Source: JBFJKD01 sp041600415 (lineage in GTDB: Bacteria; Pseudomonadota; Gammaproteobacteria; Pseudomonadales; Porticoccaceae). From it: a stretch of 64,000 nucleotides of DNA. The stretch spans positions 186,001-250,000 of the forward strand of contig JBFIKF010000003.1 in assembly GCA_041600415.1 (NCBI GenBank), read 5' to 3'. The notes under the pieces are model-generated. The model ran no database searches and was not told the origin of the DNA. It was given only the letters and a program-made list of their open reading frames with translations. Positions 34,143-41,870 of this stretch are shown here, in pieces. A program made the position numbers and the translations under genes. The stretch's first letter is position 1, and the number at the start of each line of letters is the position of its first letter.

Positions 34143-35306
34143 CTAGTACGAGCGCGGTAAACCCATGACATGTTCGGCGATATGGTTAAGTACCATCTCG
34201 CTGTTTAACGGCGCGGTTTTTAACAGCCGCGCTATTGGGTAGAGGTCAAAAATACCGTATTCCCTGGTAAAGCCATTGCCGCCAAAGCATTGCAGGGAGG
34301 CGTCGATGGCGTGCATGGAGGCTTCCGCCGCGGCGTATTTGGACATATTGGCTTCGGCGCCACAGGGCTGGCCCTGGTCGAACAGCCAGGCGGCCTTGCG
34401 GGTCATCAGGGAAGCCATTTCAATTTCGGTTTTGGCTTTGGCCAGCGGGTGTTGCAGCGCCTGGTAAGCGCCGATGGGGCCATTAAATACGCTGCGTTCG
34501 CTGGCGTATTCCACGGCGCGGCCCATGGCGTAGCGGCCGATGCCGGTGCAGACTGCACTGAGAATAATGCGCTCGGGATTCAGGCAGTCGAACAGAATGC
34601 TGAAGCCTTTGCCGACCTCGCCGAGAATATTTTCCGGGCCGATATCCACGTCGTCGAAGAATATCTGGTACTGCGCTTCGGGCATGGGAATGCTGACGTC
34701 GATGGCATGCATTTCGATGCCCTTGGCTTTGGTGTCCACGATCACCATGGTGAAGCCGTCGGTTTTACGTTTGACTTCGGTGTGGGGCACGTCGCGGGTC
34801 ACCACCAGCATGTAGTCCGAACCTTTGGCGTCGGTGATAAAGGTTTTACGACCGTTAAGCTTATAGCGGCCGTCGGCGGTGGGTTTAATCATGGTGGTGG
34901 CGCGCATGGTGTTGGTGCCCGCGTCCGGCTCGGTAATGGCGAATGCGAAGCGGGTTTCACCGCTACAGCCGGCGGGCAGGTATTGCTGCTTTTGCGCCTC
35001 GGTGCCGTATTTGCCGATGGGCGACATGGACATGGTGGCGCCGATCACCAGACTTAGCAGCGGAATACCTTCGTCGGACAGGCCTTCCTGGAACAACACC
35101 ATTTCGAGCATGCCAAGGCCGCTGCCGCCGTAGGCCTCGGGCACCATGATGCCGAGAAAGCCGTCCTCGGCCACCTTCTGATACATGGCCATCGGAAACG
35201 CCCGTTTGTCGGCGCACTGCATCCAGTATTTGCGATCAAAGGTTTTGGCCAGGTCCTTGCCGTATTCGTAAATCATGGTTTGTTCTTGAGAGAGTGCAAA
35301 ATCCAT
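34143..35306 (-). CDS. acyl-CoA dehydrogenase, paralogue 1 of 3
   Basis: 387 residues, normal length for the family. The FAD/substrate region reads RFAFAITEPDAGTN (about 124-137); the central domain has GEVGKGFSILFDCL, and the C-terminal helices run FGGNGFTREYGIFDLYPIARL to a final MGLPRSY. At the place where short- and medium-chain enzymes have the YEGT catalytic Glu, this reads PLNSEM, so a Glu is still near. All three tandem copies share length and C-terminus. Substrate unknown; a CaiA-like or branched/polar acyl-CoA is possible. Last gene of the array before a terminator. Confidence 0.92.
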   Translation of the reverse strand: MDFALSQEQTMIYEYGKDLAKTFDRKYWMQCADKRAFPMAMYQKVAEDGFLGIMVPEAYGGSGLGMLEMVLFQEGLSDEGIPLLSLVIGATMSMSPIGKYGTEAQKQQYLPAGCSGETRFAFAITEPDAGTNTMRATTMIKPTADGRYKLNGRKTFITDAKGSDYMLVVTRDVPHTEVKRKTDGFTMVIVDTKAKGIEMHAIDVSIPMPEAQYQIFFDDVDIGPENILGEVGKGFSILFDCLNPERIILSAVCTGIGRYAMGRAVEYASERSVFNGPIGAYQALQHPLAKAKTEIEMASLMTRKAAWLFDQGQPCGAEANMSKYAAAEASMHAIDASLQCFGGNGFTREYGIFDLYPIARLLKTAPLNSEMVLNHIAEHVMGLPRSY

Positions 35307-35406
35307 CGGTACCGTCCTCTGTGCTGTGCTGCGTGGTGCTGTGTTAAGTAGTTTTGTGCTGCGTGTTAAATAAGATGACTGGCTTGCTGCTAGCGCTCCA
35401 GCGTCT

Positions 35407-36570
35407 TCAATAGGAGCGCGGCAAACCCATCACGTGTTCACCAATATAGTTGAGTATCATTTCGCTGTTGAGGGGCGCGGTTTTAAACAACCGCACGAGG
35501 GGATACAGATCGAAAATTCCGTACTCCCGAGTAAACCCGTTGCCACCAAAGCATTGCAGGGAGGCGTCGACCGCATGAATGCCCGCCTCGGCTGCGGCGT
35601 ATTTCGCCATATTGGACTCGCCCCCACAGGGCAGACCCTGATCGAACATCCAGGCCGCTTTGCGGGTCATCAGGGAGGCCATTTCAATGTCGGTTTTGGC
35701 TTTGGCGAGGGGATGTTGCAAGGCCTGATAAGCGCCGATAGGGCCATTAAATACCGAGCGTTCGCAGGCGTATTCCACCGCTTTTTCCATGGCGAAGCGC
35801 CCCAGTCCGGCGCTGATGGCCCCCACCAGAATGCGCTCGGGGTTGAGGCATTCAAACAAAATATCAAAGCCCTTGCCGACTTCGCCGAGCACGTCTTCCG
35901 GCCCCAGGTCCACGTCGTCGAAAAATACCTGGTACTGAATTTCCGGCATTTTAATGCTCATGGGAATCGACTGCATGTCGATGCCCTTCGCTTTGGTGTC
36001 GACAATAAACAGGGTGAAGCCATCGGTTTTACGCTTTACTTCGGTGTGCGGCGTGGTGCGGGTAACCACCAGGGCGTAGTCGGATTCCTTGCCGTCGCTG
36101 ATAAACGTTTTGTTACCGCTTAATTTAAAGCGACCGTCGGCGCTGGCCTTGGCCAGACAGGTAGAGCGAATGGTATTGGTGCCGGCGTCCGCCTCGGTAA
36201 TGGCGAAGCAAAAGCGAATATCCCCGGCGCAGGCAGCAGGCAGGTATTTTTGTTTTTGCTGTTCGCTGCCGTGGCGGCCAATGGGCCCGAGGGACATGGT
36301 GGCCCCCACCACCAGGCTCAGCAATGGGATGCCCTCGTTGGACAGCCCCTCCATAAACAGCGCCATCTCGGTCATACCCAGACCGGAACCGCCGTACGCC
36401 TCTGGCACCATGGTGCCGACAAAACCGTCGTTGGCAATTTGTTTGTACATCTCGGACGGAAAACGCAGTGCATCGGCGCACTCCATCCAGTACTTACGGT
36501 CGTAGGTCTTACTCAGACTCGGGCCGTATTCGTAAATCATTTTCTGTTCGTCTGATAAATTAAATTCCAT
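35407..36570 (-). CDS. acyl-CoA dehydrogenase, paralogue 2 of 3
   Basis: 387 residues. Nearly the same domain order as its neighbours, with RFCFAITEADAGTN, GEVGKGFDILFECLNPERI, and the same GLPRSY end. By eye it is closer to paralogue 3 than to paralogue 1 in the N-terminal half (ALVVTRTTPHTEVKRKTDGF). The 100-nt gap to paralogue 1 is rich in short gtgctgcgt repeats. The tandem set probably arose by duplication and may make hetero-oligomers or act on different chain types. Confidence 0.92.
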   Translation of the reverse strand: MEFNLSDEQKMIYEYGPSLSKTYDRKYWMECADALRFPSEMYKQIANDGFVGTMVPEAYGGSGLGMTEMALFMEGLSNEGIPLLSLVVGATMSLGPIGRHGSEQQKQKYLPAACAGDIRFCFAITEADAGTNTIRSTCLAKASADGRFKLSGNKTFISDGKESDYALVVTRTTPHTEVKRKTDGFTLFIVDTKAKGIDMQSIPMSIKMPEIQYQVFFDDVDLGPEDVLGEVGKGFDILFECLNPERILVGAISAGLGRFAMEKAVEYACERSVFNGPIGAYQALQHPLAKAKTDIEMASLMTRKAAWMFDQGLPCGGESNMAKYAAAEAGIHAVDASLQCFGGNGFTREYGIFDLYPLVRLFKTAPLNSEMILNYIGEHVMGLPRSY

Positions 36571-36622
36571 TCGCTATCTTCTCGCTGTCAATTTGTGTCG
36601 CCGTCAATTTGCGCCGCAAACA

Positions 36623-37786
36623 TTAATAGGAACGCGGCATACCCAATACATGCTCGCCAATGTAATTCATGACCATTTCGTTATTGAGGGGTGCGGTTTT
36701 ACACAAACGCACCATGGGATAAATATCGAAGATGCCGTACTCTTTGGTAAAACCATTGCCGCCAAAACACTGCAGGGACGCATCCACCGCGTTGACACCC
36801 GCCTCGGACGCAGCCAGTTTGGCCATATTGGATTCCGCACCGCAGGGTAAATTCTGATCAAACAGCCAGGCGGCCTTGAGGGTCATCAGCGATGCCATTT
36901 CAATTTCCGTTTTGGCTTTGGCCAACGGATGTTGCAGTGCCTGGTAAGCACCAATAGGTCCGTTGAAAACCGAACGTTCGCTGGCGTAGGCCACCGCTTT
37001 ATCCATGGCAAAGCGCCCCAGACCGCTGCAAATTGCACCCACCAGAATACGCTCGGGATTAAGGCACTGGAACAAAATATCAAAGCCTTTGCCAATCTCT
37101 CCCAGTGCATCTTCCGGCCCGACATCCACCTCGTCGAAAAACACCTGGTACTGCACCTCCGGCACGGGCACGCTCACCGCGATGGGGTGCATTTCGATAC
37201 CTTTGGCTTTGGTGTCGACGATAAACAGCGTAAAGCCGTCGGTTTTGCGTTTTACTTCCGTGTGCGCAGTGGTGCGCGCCACCACTAACGCATAGTCGGA
37301 TTCCTTGGCGTCGGTAATAAAAGTTTTTGCGCCACTCAGTTTAAACCGGCCGTTGGCCGTGGGCTTGGCCAGCGTGGTGGCGCGTATGGTGTTGGTGCCG
37401 GCGTCCGGCTCGGTAATGGCGAAGCAAAATCGAATATCGCCCGAGCAGGCAGCAGGCAGGTACTTTTGTTTTTGTTCTTCGGTGCCGAAATCGCTGATGG
37501 GCCCCAGCGACATGGTCGGGCCGATCACCAGACTCAGCAGCGGCACGCCCTGATTCGCCAACCCTTCCTGAAACAGGGACATCTCCACCATACCCAGCCC
37601 GGAACCGCCGTAGGCCTCCGGCACCATGGTGCCGAGAAATCCGTCGGCCGCAACCTGCGCGAACATTTCTTCTGGAAAGCGTCGCAGCTCGGCATTTTCC
37701 ATCCAGTATTTACGATCATAGGTTTGCGCAAGGCGCGTACCGTACTCGTAAATCATGGTCTGTTCTGCGGAGAGATTAAAATCCAT
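36623..37786 (-). CDS. acyl-CoA dehydrogenase, paralogue 3 of 3
   Basis: 387 residues from the ATG at 37,786 (MDFNLSAEQTMIYEYG), matching the other two copies exactly in length; an in-frame start at 37,804 would add six residues. Signatures are RFCFAITEPDAGTN, GEIGKGFDILFQCL and a GMPRSY end. GGA lies about 10 bases upstream of the ATG. First gene of the three-gene array, so the promoter should be in 37,787-37,950. No enoyl-CoA hydratase or CoA ligase is adjacent. Confidence 0.92.
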   Translation of the reverse strand: MDFNLSAEQTMIYEYGTRLAQTYDRKYWMENAELRRFPEEMFAQVAADGFLGTMVPEAYGGSGLGMVEMSLFQEGLANQGVPLLSLVIGPTMSLGPISDFGTEEQKQKYLPAACSGDIRFCFAITEPDAGTNTIRATTLAKPTANGRFKLSGAKTFITDAKESDYALVVARTTAHTEVKRKTDGFTLFIVDTKAKGIEMHPIAVSVPVPEVQYQVFFDEVDVGPEDALGEIGKGFDILFQCLNPERILVGAICSGLGRFAMDKAVAYASERSVFNGPIGAYQALQHPLAKAKTEIEMASLMTLKAAWLFDQNLPCGAESNMAKLAASEAGVNAVDASLQCFGGNGFTKEYGIFDIYPMVRLCKTAPLNNEMVMNYIGEHVLGMPRSY

Positions 37787-37931
37787 GGGGGTTTTCCAAA
37801 TCAAGCAGCGAGCGCTGAAGAGGCGACGTTCCGTTTATGGGCAAGCGTCAGTCTTGACCAATTGGTCACTAATTAAACCTGAGGGTAACATCATATCAAT
37901 TCTTTGGCGCCGAGACTATCCTGAGCACTAT

Positions 37932-37973
37932 CCCTGAGGCACTATCCCTGAGGCACTATCCCTGAGGCACTAT
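37932..37973. repeat. 14-bp minisatellite, three copies
   Basis: Unit ccctgaggcactat, three exact copies in a row, preceded by an imperfect copy (cctgagcactat at 37,920). It lies between the divergent dehydrogenase array and gcvR. Copy number could vary between strains and shift promoter spacing. Confidence 0.95.
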
Positions 37974-38022
37974 CAGTTGACTTGCGGCATAATCAGCTAA
38001 CCTGAATACCGGATTGCCAATT

Positions 38023-38547
38023 ATGGATCGCTATCTCGTCTTGACTGTTCTCGCGGACGACCGCCCTGGCATTGTCGAACGAATTGCCAAAGTGGTGCTC
38101 CAGTATCAGGGCAACTGGCTGGAAAGCAGTATGTCCCACCTGTCCGGTAAGTTTGCGGGCATTTTGCACGTCGCAGTGCCGGAAGGTCAGCGCTCAGCCC
38201 TTGAAACGGCTCTTAAAGCGCTGGCGAGGGAAGGGATTCCGGTATCGGTAGAAAGCGCCGAGGGCACTACCGCGACGGAGGTCAACCGCGTCACCATTGG
38301 TCTGGTATGCAATGATCGTCCCGGCATTGTCGGCGAAATCAGCAGCCTGCTGGCAAACGCGCAAGTCAGCGTGGAAACGCTTACCACAACCTGCGCTAAT
38401 GCACCCATGAGTAGCGACCTGCTGTTTCGCCTCAGGGCGACCCTGACGTTACCGCCAACCCTGTCGGAAGACGCGCTGCGCGATTGTCTCGAACGGCTAT
38501 CCGACGATTTGATTGTTGAGATAGATGCGCAGACGTTTGAAGACTGA
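38023..38547 (+). CDS. gcvR: GcvR-like ACT-domain regulator
   Basis: 174 residues from the ATG at 38,023; a TTG nine bases earlier is less likely. Two ACT domains: YLVLTVLADDRPGIVERIAK (about 4-24) and TIGLVCNDRPGIVGEISSL (about 90-110). In E. coli GcvR binds GcvA and, in response to glycine, represses the glycine cleavage operon. No gcv genes are in the window, so the target is inferred from the family only. Confidence 0.85.
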   Translation: MDRYLVLTVLADDRPGIVERIAKVVLQYQGNWLESSMSHLSGKFAGILHVAVPEGQRSALETALKALAREGIPVSVESAEGTTATEVNRVTIGLVCNDRPGIVGEISSLLANAQVSVETLTTTCANAPMSSDLLFRLRATLTLPPTLSEDALRDCLERLSDDLIVEIDAQTFED

Positions 38548-38581
38548 GTGCGTCCGGTTGTGCGCGTAGCGCTTGCCCCGT

Positions 38582-39352
38582 TTAGCCCACCAGCCCTTTC
38601 AACAACACACCAACACCGTAGGCCATGGCCGCCGCGATACCGCCAATACCCACAGTTTCGATACTGGAAATCTGCCAACTCTGATTGACGAACCGCGCTT
38701 TGAGGGCACCGATCCAGAAAAATGCGATACCGGTTAGCCCACAACTCACTGCAAATGTGGCCGGTACAACGCCGGGTACAATCCAGTTTAATAAATAGGG
38801 CAGTAACGGAATCAACCCCACCATTGCAAAAGCTACAAACGTCGCCACGCCCGCTTTGGTGGCGTCGTGATCCTGCAAGGACATGCCGTGCTCTTCCAGT
38901 AACATGGTATCTACCCAGCGCTCGTTGTCCGAGGTAATCACCTCCACCACTTGCGCCAGCAGCTCGCCCTCAAACCCTTTGTTGGCGTATATCTGTCGCA
39001 CTTCCTCCCGCTCACCTTCGGGCCATTTATGAATTTCGTCCATCTCCCGCTCGCGGGTTTTAGCGCGATACTGGTTCTCCGCCCGGGTACCGAGATAGTT
39101 GCTGATCGCCATGCTGAAACCGTCGGCCAGCAGGTTGGCAAAGCCGAGAATAATAATGATCCCCGCAGGCAGGCCCGCACCGGCGACGCCGGCCACCACC
39201 GCAAAGGTCGTGACCGCACCGTCCACGGCGCCATATACGAAATCCTTGAGATAGACCGAACTCGGGCCTTCGTCCAGCCGTTTTGCAATTCTGTCGGTGG
39301 TGTGGCTCGCCTTATAGGCTTCGCGACTCAGGTGGCGCGTGTGATCACTCAT
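38582..39352 (-). CDS. VIT1/CCC1-family metal transporter
   Basis: 256 residues from the ATG at 39,352 with AGGAG ten bases upstream. YLKDFVYGAVDGAVTTFAVVAG (about 32-53) is the CCC1/VIT1 signature, followed by GFANLLADGFSMAISNYLG; a charged cytoplasmic insert (about 90-150, REREMDEIHKWPEGEREEV) holds the metal-binding acidic region, and three more helices end the protein. Such carriers move Fe2+ or Mn2+ out of the cytoplasm. Stands alone. Confidence 0.9.
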   Translation of the reverse strand: MSDHTRHLSREAYKASHTTDRIAKRLDEGPSSVYLKDFVYGAVDGAVTTFAVVAGVAGAGLPAGIIIILGFANLLADGFSMAISNYLGTRAENQYRAKTREREMDEIHKWPEGEREEVRQIYANKGFEGELLAQVVEVITSDNERWVDTMLLEEHGMSLQDHDATKAGVATFVAFAMVGLIPLLPYLLNWIVPGVVPATFAVSCGLTGIAFFWIGALKARFVNQSWQISSIETVGIGGIAAAMAYGVGVLLKGLVG

Positions 39353-39421
39353 GGATGTACTTCTCCTGCCCGGCAAATGGTCATTTTACCCCAATGCTCC
39401 GGGGACGAAATTTGATATCGA

Positions 39422-40612
39422 TCAGGGCACCCGTTGGTCGATCACCAACTCGTACGGTTTGTCCGTATAAGGTGGGGCGACGGGCCCTAACCTGCCTTCA
39501 ATATCGCCAGATTCCGGCTGCGGTGTCCCACCGATGGCGACTCTGGCCACCAACTCCAGTCTCGCTACCGAGGACATGGGGCGCTGCGGGCTTAACGCCA
39601 GATTGTCATCCAGAATTATTTCCCTGGGCAAATCCCCCACCGCCAAACGCTGCGCAACCAGCGGCATGGCCATACCCTGCCATTCGCGGGCGTACACAAA
39701 GACCGGTGTGGCGGGATCGAGCTGTTCACCGCTCGCCGCGAGCGCTCCCGCACCGAGGGACACCCGCACGGCGAGGCGTAACACGGCCGTGGGTTCACCC
39801 AGCAAGGTTTGCGCCTGGGAGATACTGGCGCGCAACACACTCATGTCCTGTGACATGGGATCGGCACTATCGAGCGCGATCTGCCAGTGGTTAATGGCAC
39901 TGCGGTAGTCCTGCCGATTGTAGGCATCGATACCCAACAAACTGTGTGCACTACTATTTTTCGGATCCAGCGCCAGTGCCCGATCGATGATCGCAGCAAC
40001 ATCCCCGTCGATTTTATAGTGGGCGGCAACAAATTTGGCTTCGGCATATTCCATGATCAGCGCCACATCCTCGGGCACGATGGCCAATGCCCGCTCGAAA
40101 GCCGCCAGGGCTTGCGGATGGCGCTGCTCGGCCTGTTCGAGGCGCGCCAACAACACCCAGTGGTGCAGATGTTGCGGGCGCTGTTTAAGTCGGGCAATCA
40201 ATTTTTCCCGTAACGGGCCGGTCGCCCCCGGCTCCGTTGTTTGCAGTAATGCGGCAATTTCCAGATCTGGACCGGCCCCCAACTGTTGATACAGCAATAG
40301 TGCGCCGCTCACCAGTGTTACGGCCACTACCAGCACCAGCCAGCCACCGCCTGCCCGCGCCGCCGCGTGTGATTGTTGCGGATTTTCCGTGACCAATTTG
40401 CGCTGCGCTTCGAGGGTCAGTTCCTGCGCCTGGGTGCCATCAATTTCGCCCCGTTCCTGCTGGCGTTGCAATTCCGCCAGATAGTCCTGGTACAACTCCA
40501 CATTCTGTTCACCGAAAGTGGTGCCTGCATGGTTGCTAGTGGCGCGCCACAACCCGGCCGCAAAAAAACCAAATGCCATAACGACGAAAAGCACGACCCA
40601 CATCCAGAACAT
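39422..40612 (-). CDS. ccmI: cytochrome c biogenesis protein CcmI
   Basis: 396 residues. Two N-terminal membrane helices (about 3-22 and 88-108) are separated by a cytoplasmic loop with a leucine-rich helix (VELYQDYLAELQRQ). A TPR region follows (about 140-280), then a beta-rich periplasmic C-terminal domain. CcmI is the apocytochrome c chaperone of system I maturation. It overlaps the ccmH stop by one base (TGATG), last gene of the ccm set. Confidence 0.9.
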   Translation of the reverse strand: MFWMWVVLFVVMAFGFFAAGLWRATSNHAGTTFGEQNVELYQDYLAELQRQQERGEIDGTQAQELTLEAQRKLVTENPQQSHAAARAGGGWLVLVVAVTLVSGALLLYQQLGAGPDLEIAALLQTTEPGATGPLREKLIARLKQRPQHLHHWVLLARLEQAEQRHPQALAAFERALAIVPEDVALIMEYAEAKFVAAHYKIDGDVAAIIDRALALDPKNSSAHSLLGIDAYNRQDYRSAINHWQIALDSADPMSQDMSVLRASISQAQTLLGEPTAVLRLAVRVSLGAGALAASGEQLDPATPVFVYAREWQGMAMPLVAQRLAVGDLPREIILDDNLALSPQRPMSSVARLELVARVAIGGTPQPESGDIEGRLGPVAPPYTDKPYELVIDQRVP

Positions 40613-41130
40613 CAGATCTCTCCATCAGACGGGGTATTGCGCTCGTCAACCGAGGGGGAATTCCTTTGCGACGGCGCCAATAACTGGTCCAGCTGCGCCT
40701 TATCCTGAGCATCCAGCGCCGCCTCCTGAACCCGTACAGACTGCCGCTGACGACGCACGATAAAGAAAAACAGCAGCATGGCGATCACCAGCAAAAAAAT
40801 CGGCCCTAGCCACAGCACGTAAGTGCTGTCCTGTAACCGGGGTCGATACAATATGTAATCGCCGTAGCGCGCCACCAGGTAGTCTTCGATCTGTGCATCG
40901 GAGCGACCCTCTTCCAGCATGCTACGAATCTGCCGACGTAAATCAGCGGAAATGGGCGAATCGGAATCGGCCAGGTTCTGGTTTTGACATTTGGGGCAGC
41001 GCAGCTCGGTGATCATATGCTGATAGCGTGTGTGCAGATCAGCGCTCGATAATGGTTCTGCATCCACCGCTGCCAGTGTGACCATTGGCAGCACCAGTAA
41101 GCAAACGCCGAAAAATAAAATAATTCGCAC
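40612..41130 (-). CDS. ccmH: cytochrome c biogenesis protein CcmH
   Basis: 172 residues from a GTG at 41,130 with AGGGA nine bases upstream; the frame is open to 41,199, but the extra residues precede the signal sequence. Signal peptide (VRIILFFGVCLLVLPMVTLA), then the redox pair C45/C48 in LRCPKCQNQ, which reduces or holds apocytochrome thiols, a helix at about 108-128, and a charged tail. This is the short CcmH; the TPR half is the separate ccmI. It is separated from ccmG by tRNA-Asp on the opposite strand. Confidence 0.88.
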   Translation of the reverse strand: MRIILFFGVCLLVLPMVTLAAVDAEPLSSADLHTRYQHMITELRCPKCQNQNLADSDSPISADLRRQIRSMLEEGRSDAQIEDYLVARYGDYILYRPRLQDSTYVLWLGPIFLLVIAMLLFFFIVRRQRQSVRVQEAALDAQDKAQLDQLLAPSQRNSPSVDERNTPSDGEI

Positions 41131-41216
41131 TACAAGTTGTCCCTGCTTAACGCCATAAATAAATTGACCCACTCTCCCATCTGCGTACAATACGCGCACC
41201 TCGAAGGGTATTCAGC

Positions 41217-41293
41217 GGACCGGTAGTTCAGCTGGTTAGAATGCCGGCCTGTCACGCCGGAGGTCGCGGGTTCGAGTCCCGTCCGGTCCGCCA
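41217..41293 (+). tRNA. tRNA-Asp(GTC)
   Basis: 77 nt, from GGACCGGTAGTTCAGC to an encoded CCA. The anticodon stem-loop CCGGC-CTGTCAC-GCCGG gives GTC. It lies on the plus strand inside the minus-strand ccm gene set, between ccmG and ccmH. Confidence 0.97.
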
Positions 41294-41342
41294 ACTTCGA
41301 CAACGTCACCGCACCGATCTAACTGCCTCGCGAAACCCACAG

Positions 41343-41870
41343 CTATCGTATCAAGCGCTGGTACACAGGTTCTATTTCCCGTGTCCACACTCGTTCGTCC
41401 ATAACACCGACAAACTTGTAACGAATGATTCCGGCCCGGTCGATAACGTACGTCTCTGGCGCGCCAAACACCCCCAGATCAATCCCCAGCGTTCCGTCCG
41501 CATCGACAATAGTTTGCTGATAGGGGTCGCCCTGCTCGGCCAACCAGGCCTGCGCCGCCGCGTTGTCATCCTTGTAATTCAAACCAATAATAGCTACGCC
41601 ATCATTCGCCAAACGCTGTAGAAAAGGGTGTTCCACGCGACAGGCATAACACCAGGTGGCCCAGACATTGAGCAGCGTGACCTGTTCCTTAAACAGGTCC
41701 GCATTCAATATCACCTCAGCATTGTTGAGGCTGGGGAGGGAGAAGGTCGGCACCGGGCGGTTTACCAGCGCGGAAGGCATGGCATTCGGGTCGCGCCCCA
41801 GGGCCCAATACAGCACACTCGCCAGAACCACGAAAATAAGCAGCGGCAGAAAAAGCTTAAGGCGCCCCAT
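41343..41870 (-). CDS. ccmG: thiol:disulfide interchange protein CcmG/DsbE
   Basis: 175 residues. An N-terminal membrane anchor (about 7-24) precedes a periplasmic thioredoxin fold with the active pair C74/C77 in WATWCYACRVEHP. YKDDNAAAQAWL and GVFGAPETYVIDRAG (cis-Pro region) are typical. It keeps the apocytochrome CXXCH thiols reduced. The start overlaps the ccmF stop by one base (TAATG). Confidence 0.95.
   Translation of the reverse strand: MGRLKLFLPLLIFVVLASVLYWALGRDPNAMPSALVNRPVPTFSLPSLNNAEVILNADLFKEQVTLLNVWATWCYACRVEHPFLQRLANDGVAIIGLNYKDDNAAAQAWLAEQGDPYQQTIVDADGTLGIDLGVFGAPETYVIDRAGIIRYKFVGVMDERVWTREIEPVYQRLIR

Noticed and set aside
34290..35057. 255-codon plus-strand frame inside acyl-CoA dehydrogenase 1 (and similar 229- and 119-codon frames in the other two)
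   Set aside because: Composed of Gly/His/Phe-rich sequence typical of antisense reading of a GC-rich gene; recurs in each paralogue at the same place because the genes are duplicates.
37932..37973. CRISPR array
   Set aside because: 14-bp units are contiguous without spacers, and no cas genes are present.
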